A DNA stretch of 53,457 bases from Paracidovorax anthurii (GCF_003269065.1 NZ_QLTA01000037.1:1-53457), one strand, 5' to 3'; shown: positions 43,001 to 53,260, counted from the first letter of the stretch. Numbers and translations: made by a program. Notes: generated from the letters alone by a model not told the origin.

Positions 43001-44281
43001 ATGAACGCGTCCCACATCGCCGAAACCCTCCATGCCCTCGGTTCCCAGGCCAAGGCTGCCTCCGCCCTGATGGCCCGGGCGCCATCGGCCGTCAAGAACC
43101 GGGCGCTGCTGGCGCTGGCCCGCCGCCTGCGCGAGAGCACCGCCGCGCTGCAGGCGGACAACGCCCGCGACCTCGACCGGGCCCGCGCCGCCGGCCTCGC
43201 CGAGCCGATGGTGGACCGGCTCAAGCTCACCCCCAAGGTGCTGGAGACCTGCGCGCTCGGCTGCGAACAGCTCGCCGCCATGGGCGACGTGATCGGCGAG
43301 ATCTCCGGCATGCGCCAGCAGCCCAGCGGCATCCGCGTGGGACAGATGCGCGTGCCGATCGGCGTGTTCGGCATGATCTACGAGAGCCGCCCCAACGTGA
43401 CCATCGAGGCCGCCAGCCTGAGCATCAAGAGCGGCAACGCCTGCATCCTGCGCGGCGGCTCCGAGGCCATCGACTCCAACCGCGCGCTCGCGCGGCTCGT
43501 GCAGGAGGCGCTGGCCGAGGCCGGCCTGCCCGGCGACGCCGTGCAGCTCGTGCAGACCACCGACCGCGAGGCCGTGGGCCACCTCATCGCCATGCCGCAG
43601 TACGTGGACGTCATCATCCCGCGCGGCGGCAAGGGCCTCATCGAGCGCATCAGCCGCGAGGCCAAGGTGCCCGTCATCAAGCACCTGGACGGCAACTGCC
43701 ACACCTATGTCGACGACCCCTGCGACGTCGCCATGGCCGTGAGGGTGGCCGACAACGCCAAGACCCAGAAATACAGCCCCTGCAACGCGAGCGAGGGCCT
43801 GCTCGTGGCGCGCGGCGTGGCGGCGGAGTTTTTGCCGCAGATCGGCGCCGTCTATGCCGCCAAGGGCGTGGAGATGCGCGGCTGCCCCGAGTCGCTGGCA
43901 CTGCTGGCCAGCGTGCCCGGCGCCGTGCTCGCGCCGGCCACCGAGCAGGACTGGTGCGAGGAATACCTCGCGCCCATCATCAGCATCAAGGTGGTGGAGG
44001 GCCTGGACGAAGCCATTGCCCACATCAACCGCTACGGCAGCCACCACACCGACGCGATCCTCACGCGCGACCACATGCACGCCCAGCGCTTCCTGCGCGA
44101 GGTCGATTCGGCCAGCGTGATGGTGAACGCGAGCACGCGCTTCGCCGACGGCTTCGAATACGGCCTGGGCGCCGAGATCGGCATCAGCACCGACAAGTTC
44201 CACGCGCGCGGCCCCGTGGGCATCGAGGGGCTCACCTCGCTCAAGTGGGTGGTGCTCGGCGAGGGCGACATCCGCAGCTGA
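43001..44281 (+). CDS. proA: Gamma-glutamyl phosphate reductase
   Basis: NADPH enzyme of proline synthesis, reducing glutamyl 5-phosphate to glutamate semialdehyde. 426 residues of the aldehyde dehydrogenase superfamily. Conserved blocks: [23 protein letters not shown] near 128, [11 protein letters not shown] near 150, [15 protein letters not shown] near 205, the catalytic Cys near 260 in [13 protein letters not shown], and the C-terminal [25 protein letters not shown]. proB is not in the window. A GC-rich imperfect hairpin (44290-44319) follows the stop. Confidence 0.96.
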   Translation: MNASHIAETLHALGSQAKAASALMARAPSAVKNRALLALARRLRESTAALQADNARDLDRARAAGLAEPMVDRLKLTPKVLETCALGCEQLAAMGDVIGEISGMRQQPSGIRVGQMRVPIGVFGMIYESRPNVTIEAASLSIKSGNACILRGGSEAIDSNRALARLVQEALAEAGLPGDAVQLVQTTDREAVGHLIAMPQYVDVIIPRGGKGLIERISREAKVPVIKHLDGNCHTYVDDPCDVAMAVRVADNAKTQKYSPCNASEGLLVARGVAAEFLPQIGAVYAAKGVEMRGCPESLALLASVPGAVLAPATEQDWCEEYLAPIISIKVVEGLDEAIAHINRYGSHHTDAILTRDHMHAQRFLREVDSASVMVNASTRFADGFEYGLGAEIGISTDKFHARGPVGIEGLTSLKWVVLGEGDIRS

Positions 44282-44344
44282 GGCCCCAGGGCCGGGCGCG
44301 CCGCGAGGGCGCCCGGGCCGCTCCATTCCCGTTTCGTTCTCCGC

Positions 44345-45823
44345 ATGAAGATCATCATCCTGGGCGCGGGCCGCGTGGGCCAGAGCGTGGCCGACAGCCT
44401 GGTGTCCGAGCAGAACGACATCACCGTCATCGACACCGATGCGCAGCGCCTGCGCGACCTGGAGTCGCGCTTCGACCTGCGCGGCGTGGTGGGCGACGGC
44501 ATCGACCCCGAGGTGCTCGCGGAAGCGGGCGCGGCCGACACCGACCTGCTCATCGCCTGCGCCGCGCTGGACGAGACCAACCTCGTGTGCTGCAAGGTCG
44601 CGCAGCTCCTCTTCAACGTGCCGACCCGCATCGCGCGCGTGCGCTCCTCCGGCTTCGACACCGGCGACGGGCGCAGCGCCCTGCTGATGGGCAAGGACGG
44701 CTTCGCGGTGGACCGCATCATCTGCCCCGAGGAATCGCTCACGCGCTACATCGGCAAGCTCGTGCAGTACCCCGAGGCGCTGCAGGTGCGCGAGTTCGCG
44801 GGCGGGCGCGCCTGCCTCGTGTCGGTGCGGGCCCGGGCCGGCGCGCCCGTGGTGGGCATGCGCATCGCCGACATGCGCGCGAGCGCCCCCGACGTGGCCA
44901 TGCGCGTGGTGGCGATCTACCGCCGCTTTCCCGAGGAGCCCGACCGCTTCGTGGCCTGCGACGGCGCCACGCGCATCGAGGCGGGCGACGAGGTCTTCGT
45001 GCTGGCGGCGCGCGAGACGATCCCGCGGGTGCTCGCCGCGCTGCACCGGCGCGACGGCCTGCCGCTGCGGCCCGTGCGCCGCATCATGGTCGCGGGCGGC
45101 GGGCGCGTGGGCCTGCGGCTGGCGCGCCAGCTCGCGCAGCAGGGCGGCTTCCACGTGAAGATCCTGGAGGCGAGCCCCGAGCGCTGCATCGAACTGGCCT
45201 CGGCGCTGCCCCCCGAGGTGCTGGTGCTGCAGGGCGATGCCACCGACGAGGACCTGCTGGGCGACGAGTGCATCGAAGAGGTGGACCTCTTCCTCGCGCT
45301 CACCGATGACGACGAGGACAACATCATGGCCTGCCTGCTCGCCAAGCGCATGGGCGCGAGCCGGGTGCTGTCGCTCATCAACCGCCGCTCCTACGCCGAC
45401 CTGATGCACGGCACGCAGATCGACATCGCCCTCTCGCCCGCGCAGGCCATGCTGGGCGAGCTGCTGGCCTACGTGCGCCGCGGCGACGTGCAGGCCGTGC
45501 ACAGCCTGCGCCGTGGCGTGGCCGAGGCGCTGGAGATCGTGGCGCGCGGCGACCGCAAGAGCTCGCGCGTGGTCGGCCGCAAGGTGGCCGACATCCACCT
45601 GCCGCACGACGTGCACATGGGCCTCATCGTGCGCGGCCTCTCCGAGGGCGCCTCGGCCGACGGGGGCGACGGCGCCTCCGTGCCGCCGGGCGAGCCCGAG
45701 GTGATCATTCCGCACAGCCACACGGTGATCGAGAGCGGCGACCACGTGGTCTTCTTCCTGCCCCACAAGCGGCTCGTGCGGGAGGTCGAGAAGGCCTTCC
45801 GCGTGAGCGCCACCTTCTTCTGA
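44345..45823 (+). CDS. trkA: Trk potassium uptake NAD-binding protein TrkA
   Basis: Peripheral membrane regulator of Trk potassium uptake. 492 residues: two tandem RCK (TrkA-N plus TrkA-C) units. The first starts MKIIILGAGRVGQSVADSLVSE with GxGxxG and the NAD acidic end in ITVIDTD; the second starts VRRIMVAGGGRVGLRLARQLAQQ near 240. The TrkA-C part of the second unit carries a slightly longer linker near 440 (SEGASADGGDGASVPPGE). The gene is followed eight bases later by trkH, the channel subunit it controls, so they form an operon. Confidence 0.96.
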   Translation: MKIIILGAGRVGQSVADSLVSEQNDITVIDTDAQRLRDLESRFDLRGVVGDGIDPEVLAEAGAADTDLLIACAALDETNLVCCKVAQLLFNVPTRIARVRSSGFDTGDGRSALLMGKDGFAVDRIICPEESLTRYIGKLVQYPEALQVREFAGGRACLVSVRARAGAPVVGMRIADMRASAPDVAMRVVAIYRRFPEEPDRFVACDGATRIEAGDEVFVLAARETIPRVLAALHRRDGLPLRPVRRIMVAGGGRVGLRLARQLAQQGGFHVKILEASPERCIELASALPPEVLVLQGDATDEDLLGDECIEEVDLFLALTDDDEDNIMACLLAKRMGASRVLSLINRRSYADLMHGTQIDIALSPAQAMLGELLAYVRRGDVQAVHSLRRGVAEALEIVARGDRKSSRVVGRKVADIHLPHDVHMGLIVRGLSEGASADGGDGASVPPGEPEVIIPHSHTVIESGDHVVFFLPHKRLVREVEKAFRVSATFF

Positions 45824-45831
45824 CCGCGCCG

Positions 45832-47325
45832 ATGGTGTCGCCCGCCGTCTCCGACGCCCTCGTGGACCTGCTGCCCGTGCTGCGCGTGTTCGGCGCGCTG
45901 CTGGCGATGTTCTCGCTGGCGCTGGGCGTGCCCCTCGCCGCCGCGTGGTGGGCTGGCGAGAGCCTCTGGCCGGTCTATGCCGCCGGCCTGGCGCTCACGC
46001 TCGCGAGCGGCGGCGCGCTGTGGTTCGGGCTGCGGCGCCACGCGCGCGAGCTGCAGCCGCGCCACGGCGTGATGCTGGTCTCCATGGTCTGGCTCGTGCT
46101 GCCGCTGTTCGCGGCGCTGCCCCTGATCGTGGCGCTGCACGCCATCGGCCGGCCCATCTCGTTCACGCATGCGTATTTCGAGGCGGTCTCTGGCCTCACC
46201 ACCACGGGCTCGACGGTACTGGCCGGGCTGGACACGCTGCCGCTGTCGGTCAACATGTGGCGCACCTTCATGCAGTGGATCGGCGGCATGGGCATCCTGA
46301 TCCTGGCCGTGGCGGTGCTGCCGCTGCTCGGCGTGGGCGGCAGCCAGCTCTTCAAGGCCGAGGCGGCGGGCCCCGTGAAAGACACCAAGCTCACGCCGCG
46401 CATGACCCAGACCGCCAAGGGGCTCTGGGGCGTGTACGCCGTCTTCTCGCTCGCCTGCGCGCTGGCCTTCTGGGCGGGGGGCATGTCCGTGCCCGATGCG
46501 CTCATGCACATGTTCGCCACCGTGAGCCTGGGCGGGCTCTCGTCCTACGACGCGAGCTTCGGCCACTTCCAGTCGCCGCTGCTGGAGGCCGTGGCGGTGG
46601 TGTTCATGGTGCTGGCGAGCTGCAATTTCGCGCTCTACTTCGTGGCGCTGCGCAAGGGCCACTGGCGCACCTGCTGGCGCGACCCGGAGCTGCGCGCCAC
46701 CGTCTGCACGCTGCTGGGCAGCAGCCTCTTCGTGGCGCTGCTGCTCTGGGCCAAGGGCGTCTACGGCCTGCCGGACGCGCTGCGCCACGGGTTCTTCCAC
46801 ACCGTGTCGGTGGCCACCACGACGGGCTTCGCCACCACCGACTACCTGGGCTGGCCGGTGTTCGCGCCCGTGTTCCTGCTGATGCTCTCGGGCGTGGCCA
46901 CCAGCGCGGGCTCCACGGGCGGCGGCATCAAGATGGTGCGCGTGCTCATCCTGCTGCAGCAGGCGCGCCGCGAGATGACGCGCCTCGTGCACCCGCGTGC
47001 CGTGCAGCCCGTGCGGCTGGGCCACGCGGTGGTCGAGAACCGCATGATCTTCTCGGTGCTCGCCTACATGCTGGTCTATGGCGCCACCATCACCGTGCTC
47101 AGCATGGTGCTGCTGCTCACCGACCTGGACGTGGTCACCGCCTTCAGCGCCGTCATCGCCAGCGTGCACTGCACCGGGCCGGGGCTGGGCCTGGTCGGGC
47201 CGGCGGCCAACTACGCGGTGCTGACCGATTTCCAGCTCTGGGTCTGCACGCTCGCCATGCTGCTCGGGCGCCTGGAGATCCTGAGCTTCATGGCCCTGCT
47301 CACCCCCGCGTTCTGGCGGCGGTGA
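45832..47325 (+). CDS. trkH: Trk potassium transporter channel subunit TrkH
   Basis: Inner membrane potassium translocating subunit of 497 residues with about ten hydrophobic segments arranged as four M1-P-M2 repeats. The selectivity filter-type loops are visible: FEAVSGLTTTGSTVL, FATVSLGGLSSYDASFG, FHTVSVATTTGFATTDY and SVHCTGPGLGLVGP. GGGIKMVRVLILLQQARREMTRLVHPRAVQPV and the C-terminal LGRLEILSFMALLTPAFWRR are typical of TrkH/TrkG. Works with TrkA immediately upstream. Confidence 0.96.
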   Translation: MVSPAVSDALVDLLPVLRVFGALLAMFSLALGVPLAAAWWAGESLWPVYAAGLALTLASGGALWFGLRRHARELQPRHGVMLVSMVWLVLPLFAALPLIVALHAIGRPISFTHAYFEAVSGLTTTGSTVLAGLDTLPLSVNMWRTFMQWIGGMGILILAVAVLPLLGVGGSQLFKAEAAGPVKDTKLTPRMTQTAKGLWGVYAVFSLACALAFWAGGMSVPDALMHMFATVSLGGLSSYDASFGHFQSPLLEAVAVVFMVLASCNFALYFVALRKGHWRTCWRDPELRATVCTLLGSSLFVALLLWAKGVYGLPDALRHGFFHTVSVATTTGFATTDYLGWPVFAPVFLLMLSGVATSAGSTGGGIKMVRVLILLQQARREMTRLVHPRAVQPVRLGHAVVENRMIFSVLAYMLVYGATITVLSMVLLLTDLDVVTAFSAVIASVHCTGPGLGLVGPAANYAVLTDFQLWVCTLAMLLGRLEILSFMALLTPAFWRR

Positions 47326-47452
47326 GCGCGGCGCCGGGGCCGGCGCGCGGCGGCCCCCAAGGGGGCTTGCGAACCCGGTCCGTGCCCCCAAATCCCTACA
47401 ATCGACTCCACTTTCGGCGCTTCGCCGCATTCCCCGTTTTTCGAGGGTTCCC

Positions 47453-48748
47453 ATGGTTCCGCATCTCATCACCGCCCTCACGGGGCCGATCAACGAGCTC
47501 GAGCAGCGCATCCTGGACGCCATGCCCGCGATCGAGCGCTGGTTCCGGCTGGAGTGGATGGAGCACACGCCGCCGTTCTACACCTCGGTGGACATCCGCA
47601 ACGCCGGCTTCAAGCTCGCGCCGGTGGACACCAACCTCTTTCCCGGCGGCTGGAACAACCTCACCACCGAGATGCTGCCGCTGGCCGTGCAGGCCGCCAT
47701 GGCCGCGATCGAGAAGATCTGCCCCGAGGCGCGCAACCTGCTCATCGTGCCCGAGAACCACAGCCGCAACACGTTCTACCTCGCGAACGTGATCCAGCTG
47801 CAGCGCATCTTCAACATGGCCGGGCTCAACGTGCGCGTGGGCTCCATCAGCCCCGAGATCAAGAAGCCCACCACCGTCACGCTGCCCACCGGTGAATCCG
47901 TCACGCTGGAGCCCGTGGTGCGCAACAAGGGGCGACTGGGCCTCAAGAACTTCGACCCCTGCACCATCCTGCTCAACAACGACCTCTCCGCCGGCCCGCC
48001 GGGCATCCTGGAGGAGCTGCACGAGCAATACCTGCTGCCGCCGCTGCACGCGGGCTGGAGCGTGCGCCGCAAGAGCCGCCACTTCCAGAGCTACGAAGAG
48101 GTGTCCAAGCGCTTCGGCAAGCTGCTGGGCATCGACCCGTGGCTCATCCACCCGCTCTTCGGGCATTGCGAGGGCCTCGATTTCACGGAAGGCTCCGGCC
48201 TGGACGCCCTGCGCACGGCGGTGGACGCCCAACTGGCCAGGGTGCGGCGCAAGTACAAGGAATACGGCATCAACGAGAAGCCCTTCGTCATCGTCAAGGC
48301 CGACAACGGCACCTACGGCATGGGCGTCATGACCGTGCGCGACGCGAAGGAGCTCGACGCGATCAATCGCAAGACCAAGAACAAGATGGCCATCATCAAG
48401 GACGGCCAGACGGTCTCCGACGTCATCATCCAGGAAGGCGTGCTCACCCAGGAGCGCGTGCACGAGGCCGTGGCCGAGCCCGTCGTCTACATGATGGACC
48501 GCTACGTGGTCGGCGGCTTCTACCGCATGCACGCCGAGCGCGGCGTGGACGAGAACCTCAACGCCCCCGGCGCGAGCTTCGTGCCGCTCGCCTTCGAGCA
48601 CAGCACCCACCTGCCCCAGCCCGGCGCCCGCCCCGGCGCGAGCGCGCCCAACCGCTTCTATATGTATGGCGTGATCGCGCGCCTGGCCATGCTGGCGGCC
48701 AGCTACGAACTCGAAGCCACCAACCCCGAGGCCGAAATCTACGAGTGA
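47453..48748 (+). CDS. gshA: Glutamate-cysteine ligase (betaproteobacterial/ferrooxidans type)
   Basis: First enzyme of glutathione synthesis. 431 residues that do not look like E. coli GshA but match the separate type found in betaproteobacteria and acidithiobacilli: MVPHLITALTGPINELEQRILDAM, WMEHTPPFYTSVDIRNAGFKLAPVDTNLFPGGWNN, ENHSRNTFYLANVIQLQRI, KPFVIVKADNGTYGMGVMTV (ATP-binding Lys region) and YVVGGFYRMHAERG. GshB lies 3.3 kb downstream on the same strand, with kup and benE between. TACAAT at 47397-47402 is a possible minus-10. Confidence 0.93.
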   Translation: MVPHLITALTGPINELEQRILDAMPAIERWFRLEWMEHTPPFYTSVDIRNAGFKLAPVDTNLFPGGWNNLTTEMLPLAVQAAMAAIEKICPEARNLLIVPENHSRNTFYLANVIQLQRIFNMAGLNVRVGSISPEIKKPTTVTLPTGESVTLEPVVRNKGRLGLKNFDPCTILLNNDLSAGPPGILEELHEQYLLPPLHAGWSVRRKSRHFQSYEEVSKRFGKLLGIDPWLIHPLFGHCEGLDFTEGSGLDALRTAVDAQLARVRRKYKEYGINEKPFVIVKADNGTYGMGVMTVRDAKELDAINRKTKNKMAIIKDGQTVSDVIIQEGVLTQERVHEAVAEPVVYMMDRYVVGGFYRMHAERGVDENLNAPGASFVPLAFEHSTHLPQPGARPGASAPNRFYMYGVIARLAMLAASYELEATNPEAEIYE

Positions 48749-48849
48749 CCCCGCTCGCGCTCCCGCCCGGCGCCTGCCACGGGCGGGCACGCGGCGCCAG
48801 GGGCAGTTGCTGCGCTGCAACAAGGAATGGCCACTCCGGAGCCGGCTGC

Positions 48850-48860
48850 GACAACTTGTC
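48850..48860. promoter_or_regulatory. Small inverted repeat upstream of kup
   Basis: GACAA-C-TTGTC, a perfect 11-base inverted repeat, sits 58 bases before the kup start in the 170-base gap after gshA. TTGTCACAATAG just there could also hold promoter elements. Too short to be sure. Confidence 0.3.
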
Positions 48861-48918
48861 ACAATAGCGGTCCCCCATTACCGGAACCCCGCCCGGCGCC
48901 GCGCCGGCGGGCCCTGCA

Positions 48919-50787
48919 GTGCAAAGCTCCAAATCCTCGCTTGCGGCGCTCACGCTCGGTGCCATCGGCGTCGTGTACGGCGACATCGGCACCAGCGTGC
49001 TGTATGCGGTCAAGGAAGTGTTCGGCTCGGGCCACGTGGCCTTCACGCCCCAGAACGTCTACGGCGTTCTCTCCATCCTCTTCTGGACACTGACCACCAT
49101 CGTCTCGCTGAAATACGTCGTGCTCGTGCTGCGGGCCGACAACAACGGCGAAGGCGGCCTGATCGCCATGCTCGCGCTGGCCTCGCAGGCCGTGAAGGAC
49201 AAGCCCCGGCTGCGCGGCGTGCTCCTGGGCATCGGGATCTTCGGCACCTCGCTCTTCTATGGCGACGGCGTCATCACCCCGGCGATCTCCGTGCTGTCTG
49301 CCGTGGAAGGCCTGGAGGTGGTGTCGCCCCACTTCGGCAAGGCCGTCATTCCCCTCACGCTGGTCGTGCTGTTCTGCCTTTTCGCCGTGCAAAAGCGCGG
49401 CACCGGCGGCATCGGGAGGTACTTCGGGCCCGTCACGCTCGTGTGGTTCGCCTCCATCGGCGTGCTCGGGGTGCCGCACATCATCGGGCACCCGGAGATC
49501 CTCGGCGCCCTGAGCCCGCACCACGCGCTCGGCTTCATCTGGAACAACCCCGGCACCAGCTTCATCATCCTGGGGGCCGTGGTCCTCTGCGTGACGGGCG
49601 CCGAGGCCCTCTACGCCGACCTCGGCCACTTCGGCAAGAAGCCGATCCGGCTCGCCTGGTTCAGCGTCGCCATGCCGGCGCTCACCGTCAACTATTTCGG
49701 GCAGGGCGCGCTCCTGCTCGCCGAGCCCGAGGCCGTCAAGAACCCGTTCTTCATGATGGCACCCGACTGGGCGCTCATCCCCCTGGTGATCCTGGCCACC
49801 ATGGCCACCGTCATCGCGTCGCAGGCCCTCATCACCGGCGCCTTCAGCGTGACCAAGCAGGTCATCCAGCTGGGCTACCTGCCGCGCCTGAACATCCTGC
49901 ACACCAGCGTGCGCGACACCGGGCAGATCTACATCCCGTTCGTCAACTGGGTGCTGTTCCTCGCCATCGTGATGGCCGTGGTCATGTTCCGCTCCAGCAG
50001 CAACCTCGCGGCCGCCTACGGCATCGCCGTGACGCTGGACATGCTCATCACCACCGTGCTCACCTTCTTCGTCATCCGTTACGGCTGGCGCTACCCGCTG
50101 GCGCTGTGCATCGGCGCGACGGGGTTCTTCTTCCTCGTGGACCTGGCCTTCTTCGCCTCCAACCTGCTCAAGCTGCTGCAGGGCGGCTGGTTCCCGCTGA
50201 TGATCGGCTCCATCGTCTTCACGCTCATGATGACCTGGAAGCGCGGCCGCGCGCTGCTCAACGAGAAGCTGCGCGCAGACGCCATCGACCTCAGGGACTT
50301 CCTCACCGCCGTCTTCGTCAGCCCGCCCACGCGCGTGGATGGCACCGCCGTGTTCCTGACCGCCGAGCCCGGCGCCGTGCCCAATGCGCTATTGCACAAC
50401 CTCAAGCACAACAAGGTGCTGCACCAGCAGAACCTGTTCGTCACGGTGCGCAGCCACGAGGTGCCCTGGATCGGCCTGGACCGCCGCCTGCAGGTCGAGC
50501 CCCTGGGCGGCGACTGCTGGCAGGTGGTGGTGCATTACGGCTTCAAGAACGACCCCGACCTGCCCGGCGCCCTCGAACTCATGCGCGGCCGGGGGTGCGA
50601 GCTGGAACCGATGACCACCAGCTATTTCCTGTCCCGCGACGTCGTGATCCCCACCATCGGCAGCGGCATGGCTCCCTGGCGCGAGAAGCTCTTCGCCCAG
50701 ATGCACCACAACGCGAGCGGTGCCGCGGGCTTCCTCAACCTGCCCGGCAATTCCGTGGTGGAACTGGGGTCCAAGATCGAGATTTGA
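48919..50787 (+). CDS. kup: KUP-type potassium uptake protein
   Basis: Proton-coupled potassium importer of the inner membrane. 622 residues from a [36 protein letters not shown] is the family start, followed by about twelve hydrophobic segments (the GDIGTS loop, [63 protein letters not shown]) and a cytosolic C-terminal domain (about 455-622) with [27 protein letters not shown]. No ATG fits the start; GTG gives the normal family N-terminus. Repeat copy E follows the stop. Confidence 0.96.
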   Translation: MQSSKSSLAALTLGAIGVVYGDIGTSVLYAVKEVFGSGHVAFTPQNVYGVLSILFWTLTTIVSLKYVVLVLRADNNGEGGLIAMLALASQAVKDKPRLRGVLLGIGIFGTSLFYGDGVITPAISVLSAVEGLEVVSPHFGKAVIPLTLVVLFCLFAVQKRGTGGIGRYFGPVTLVWFASIGVLGVPHIIGHPEILGALSPHHALGFIWNNPGTSFIILGAVVLCVTGAEALYADLGHFGKKPIRLAWFSVAMPALTVNYFGQGALLLAEPEAVKNPFFMMAPDWALIPLVILATMATVIASQALITGAFSVTKQVIQLGYLPRLNILHTSVRDTGQIYIPFVNWVLFLAIVMAVVMFRSSSNLAAAYGIAVTLDMLITTVLTFFVIRYGWRYPLALCIGATGFFFLVDLAFFASNLLKLLQGGWFPLMIGSIVFTLMMTWKRGRALLNEKLRADAIDLRDFLTAVFVSPPTRVDGTAVFLTAEPGAVPNALLHNLKHNKVLHQQNLFVTVRSHEVPWIGLDRRLQVEPLGGDCWQVVVHYGFKNDPDLPGALELMRGRGCELEPMTTSYFLSRDVVIPTIGSGMAPWREKLFAQMHHNASGAAGFLNLPGNSVVELGSKIEI

Positions 50788-50798
50788 GGGTTTTGGGG

Positions 50799-50840
50799 CC
50801 TATGTCGCCGTGTTTGCTGCATAGTTTGCTATCGAAATAG
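50799..50840 (-). repeat. Dispersed repeat, copy E (kup/benE gap)
   Basis: Same family as copies A to D but on the minus strand. Read in that direction it has CTAT-TTCG-ATAG (a small hairpin with a TTCG loop, 50829-50840), AAACTATGCAGCAAAC and then ACGGCGACATAGG. The middle and end match copy C (GTAGCAGATACGGCGACATCG) particularly well. Confidence 0.72.
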
Positions 50841-50873
50841 GAGTGAATGCAGGGGTGACAGAATGCGCCCCCT

Positions 50874-52064
50874 ATGCGCTCCTTCTTCAGAGATCTCAGC
50901 CTGTCGGCGGCCACGGCCGGCTTCGTGGCGGTGCTGGTCAGCTTCACCAGCTCCGCTGCCCTCGTCTTCCAGGCCGCCCAGGCCTTCGGGGCCACCACCG
51001 CCCAGATCAGCTCGTGGATGTGGGCCCTTGGGCTGGGCATGGGGCTGTGCTCCCTGGTTCCCTCGCTCATCCTGCGCCAGCCCGTGATGGTGGCGTGGTC
51101 CACGCCCGGCGCCGCCGTGCTGGCCGCTGCGGGGCTGGCGGGAGGGTATTCCATGGGCGAGGCCGTGGGGGCATTCATGCTTTGCGCCGCCATGATCACG
51201 GTCGCTGGGGCGACCGGCTGGTTCGAGCGCGTCATGGACCGGATTCCGGTGGAGATCGCCTCCGCCCTGCTGGCCGAGGTCCTGGCGCGCTTCGGCATGC
51301 AGGCCTTCGCCGCTGCCGAGACGGCGCTGCCCCTCGTGTTGCTCATGCTGGTGAGCTACCTGCTCGCCCGCCGCCTGCTGCCGCGCTATGCCATCGTGCT
51401 CACGCTGGCCGTGGCCGTGGCTTTCACCGCCGCCCGTGGCCAGATGGCCTGGCCGGCGGTGGCGTCCGGATGGGCCGTGCCGGTTTTCACCCGCCCCGAA
51501 TTCAGCATCGCGGCCTTCGTGGGGCTGGCGCTGCCGCTCTTCATCGTCACGATGGCCTCGCAGAACCTCCCGGGCGTGGCCGTCATCCGGGCGGCCGGCT
51601 ATCGCCTGCCGGTATCCCGCCTGGTCGCGATGACCGGCCTCGCCACGCTGGTGCTCGCGCCATTCGGTGCCTTCGCCCTCAACTTCAGCGCCATCACCGC
51701 CGCCATGTGCATGGGGCCCGAGGCGCACGAGGACCGCTCCCGCCGCTACACCGCGGCCGTGGCCTGCGGCGCGCTGTACATCCTGGTCGGTGTCTTCGGC
51801 GCGGTCGTCACGGCGCTGCTCACCGCATTCCCCCGGGAGCTGGTGGCGGCCATCGCCGGACTGGCGCTGCTCGGGACCATCGGTTCGGGCCTGGCCTCCG
51901 CGCTGCGCGACGACTTCCACCGGGAGGCGGCGCTGATCACCTTCCTCGTCACGCTCAGTGGCGTCGTGATCGGCGGGGTGGGGTCGGCATTCTGGGGCGT
52001 GGTGGCCGGCGTGTTCACGCTATTTGTGCAACAGTACGGGCGCCGCCGCGCCCGCGGTGCCTGA
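50874..52064 (+). CDS. benE: BenE-family transporter
   Basis: Inner membrane transporter of 396 residues with about eleven hydrophobic segments. Family landmarks: FVAVLVSFTSSAALVFQAAQAFGAT, LRQPVMVAWSTPGAAVLAAAG, FIVTMASQNLPGVAVIRAAGYR and PFGAFALNFSAITAAMCMGPEAHED. BenE of Acinetobacter is a benzoate/H+ symporter; no benzoate catabolism genes are nearby, so the substrate here may differ. It interrupts the otherwise plausible gshA-kup-gshB run and is followed 24 bases later by gshB. Confidence 0.88.
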   Translation: MRSFFRDLSLSAATAGFVAVLVSFTSSAALVFQAAQAFGATTAQISSWMWALGLGMGLCSLVPSLILRQPVMVAWSTPGAAVLAAAGLAGGYSMGEAVGAFMLCAAMITVAGATGWFERVMDRIPVEIASALLAEVLARFGMQAFAAAETALPLVLLMLVSYLLARRLLPRYAIVLTLAVAVAFTAARGQMAWPAVASGWAVPVFTRPEFSIAAFVGLALPLFIVTMASQNLPGVAVIRAAGYRLPVSRLVAMTGLATLVLAPFGAFALNFSAITAAMCMGPEAHEDRSRRYTAAVACGALYILVGVFGAVVTALLTAFPRELVAAIAGLALLGTIGSGLASALRDDFHREAALITFLVTLSGVVIGGVGSAFWGVVAGVFTLFVQQYGRRRARGA

Positions 52065-52088
52065 CGCGATCCTTCCTGCTGCCTGACC

Positions 52089-53036
52089 ATGAACCTTCTC
52101 TTCATCGCCGACCCCCTAGAGCACTTCAAGATCTACAAGGACACCACCTTCGCCATGATGCGGGAGGCCCAGCGCAGGGGCCACGCACTGAGCGCTTGCG
52201 AGCCGCGGCACGTCCGCTGGCAGAAAGGCTCCAAGGTCCTGGCCCGGGTGCGCGACATCCGGCTGACGGGCGAGGCGGACGCGTGGTTCGCGGTGTCGGG
52301 AGCACGTGACGTGGAATTGGCGGGGTTCGATGGCGTGCTCATGCGCAAGGACCCCCCCTTCGACAGCGAATACTTCTATGCCACCCATCTCCTCGAACAG
52401 GCGGAGAGGGAGGGCGCGCGCGTCTTCAACAAGCCCAGGGCCTTGCGCGATCACCCTGAAAAGCTGGCCATCATGGAGTTTCCCCAGTTCATCGGCCCCA
52501 CGCTGGTGACACGCGATGCCCAGGACATCCGACGTTTTCATGCCGAGCACCAGGACATCATCCTCAAGCCCCTCGACGGCATGGGCGGAATGGGCATCTT
52601 CCGGGTGGGCGCGGACGGGCTCAATCTGGGCAGCATCATCGAAACCCTCAACCGCGAGGGCTCGCAGACCGTCATGGTGCAGAAATTCCTTCCCGAGATA
52701 GCGGAAGGCGACAAGCGCGTCCTCATCATCGGCGGTCAGCCCGTGCCTTATTGCCTGGCGCGCATTCCCCAAGGAACCGAAGTGCGGGGCAACCTGGCGG
52801 CGGGGGGCAAGGGGGTGGCGCGCCCGCTGACGGCCCGGGATCGCGAAATCGGAGAGGCCCTCGGTGCTGTCCTGCTCAAGCGGGGCATGCTGCTCGCGGG
52901 CGTGGACGTCATCGGCGACTGTGTCACGGAGATCAACGTGACAAGCCCGACCTGCTTCCAGGAAATCCATGACCAAACGGGCTGCGATGTCGCCTCGCTG
53001 TTCGTCGATGCGCTTGAAGAACAGCTCGAATCTTGA
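52089..53036 (+). CDS. gshB: Glutathione synthetase
   Basis: Adds glycine to gamma-glutamylcysteine, completing glutathione. 315 residues with the prokaryotic GshB order: MNLLFIADPLEHFKIYKDTTFAMM, VLMRKDPPFDSEYFYATHLLEQAE, the ATP-grasp region KPRALRDHPEKLAIMEFP and IILKPLDGMGGMGIFRV, EGDKRVLIIGGQPVPYCLARIP, and the C-terminal metal-binding VTEINVTSPTCFQEI. Its stop codon TGA at 53034-53036 overlaps the minus-35 hexamer of the first rRNA promoter. Confidence 0.96.
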   Translation: MNLLFIADPLEHFKIYKDTTFAMMREAQRRGHALSACEPRHVRWQKGSKVLARVRDIRLTGEADAWFAVSGARDVELAGFDGVLMRKDPPFDSEYFYATHLLEQAEREGARVFNKPRALRDHPEKLAIMEFPQFIGPTLVTRDAQDIRRFHAEHQDIILKPLDGMGGMGIFRVGADGLNLGSIIETLNREGSQTVMVQKFLPEIAEGDKRVLIIGGQPVPYCLARIPQGTEVRGNLAAGGKGVARPLTARDREIGEALGAVLLKRGMLLAGVDVIGDCVTEINVTSPTCFQEIHDQTGCDVASLFVDALEEQLES

Positions 53037-53062
53037 ATAGGGTGAGTTTTTCTTGCTATACT
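53033..53062 (+). promoter_or_regulatory. Ribosomal RNA operon promoter P1
   Basis: TTGAAT (53033-53038), an 18-base spacer and TATACT (53057-53062). Four bases after the minus-10 comes GGCTTCGCT, a block that recurs at the same distance in P2 and, slightly changed, in P3. The minus-35 covers the gshB stop codon. Confidence 0.55.
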
Positions 53063-53159
53063 AGCGGGCTTCGCTACTCAGAAACTCTGATTCTTCCGAG
53101 ATGAGGTGGTGGTGGCGAGGATGGTGGTTTTGGAGAGAAGAGATTCTTTCTGCTGCGAG

Positions 53160-53189
53160 TTGTGCTGGTGTTAAAAACTGGTGTATGAT
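53160..53189 (+). promoter_or_regulatory. Ribosomal RNA operon promoter P2
   Basis: TTGTGC (53160-53165), an 18-base spacer and TATGAT (53184-53189), followed four bases later by GGCTTCGCTGATTG. The minus-35 is the weakest of the three. Confidence 0.5.
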
Positions 53190-53260
53190 TCAAGGCTTCG
53201 CTGATTGGGGCGGCTGCAACGAAGGTTGCGGCGGTTGAGAAAAGCGAATAACCACAAAGT

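Noticed and set aside
44290-44319. GC-rich hairpin after proA
   Set aside because: Imperfect stem without a T run; not strong enough to list as a terminator.
42602-45766. 1054-codon open frame on the minus strand
   Set aside because: Antisense shadow of proA and trkA. Only its last 106 codons (42602-42922), which lie in a real gap, were kept as a small gene.
47353-47366. GCCCCC-AA-GGGGGC hairpin after trkH
   Set aside because: Loop of two bases is too tight for a good terminator and no T run follows; may be a common short repeat but I see only one copy.
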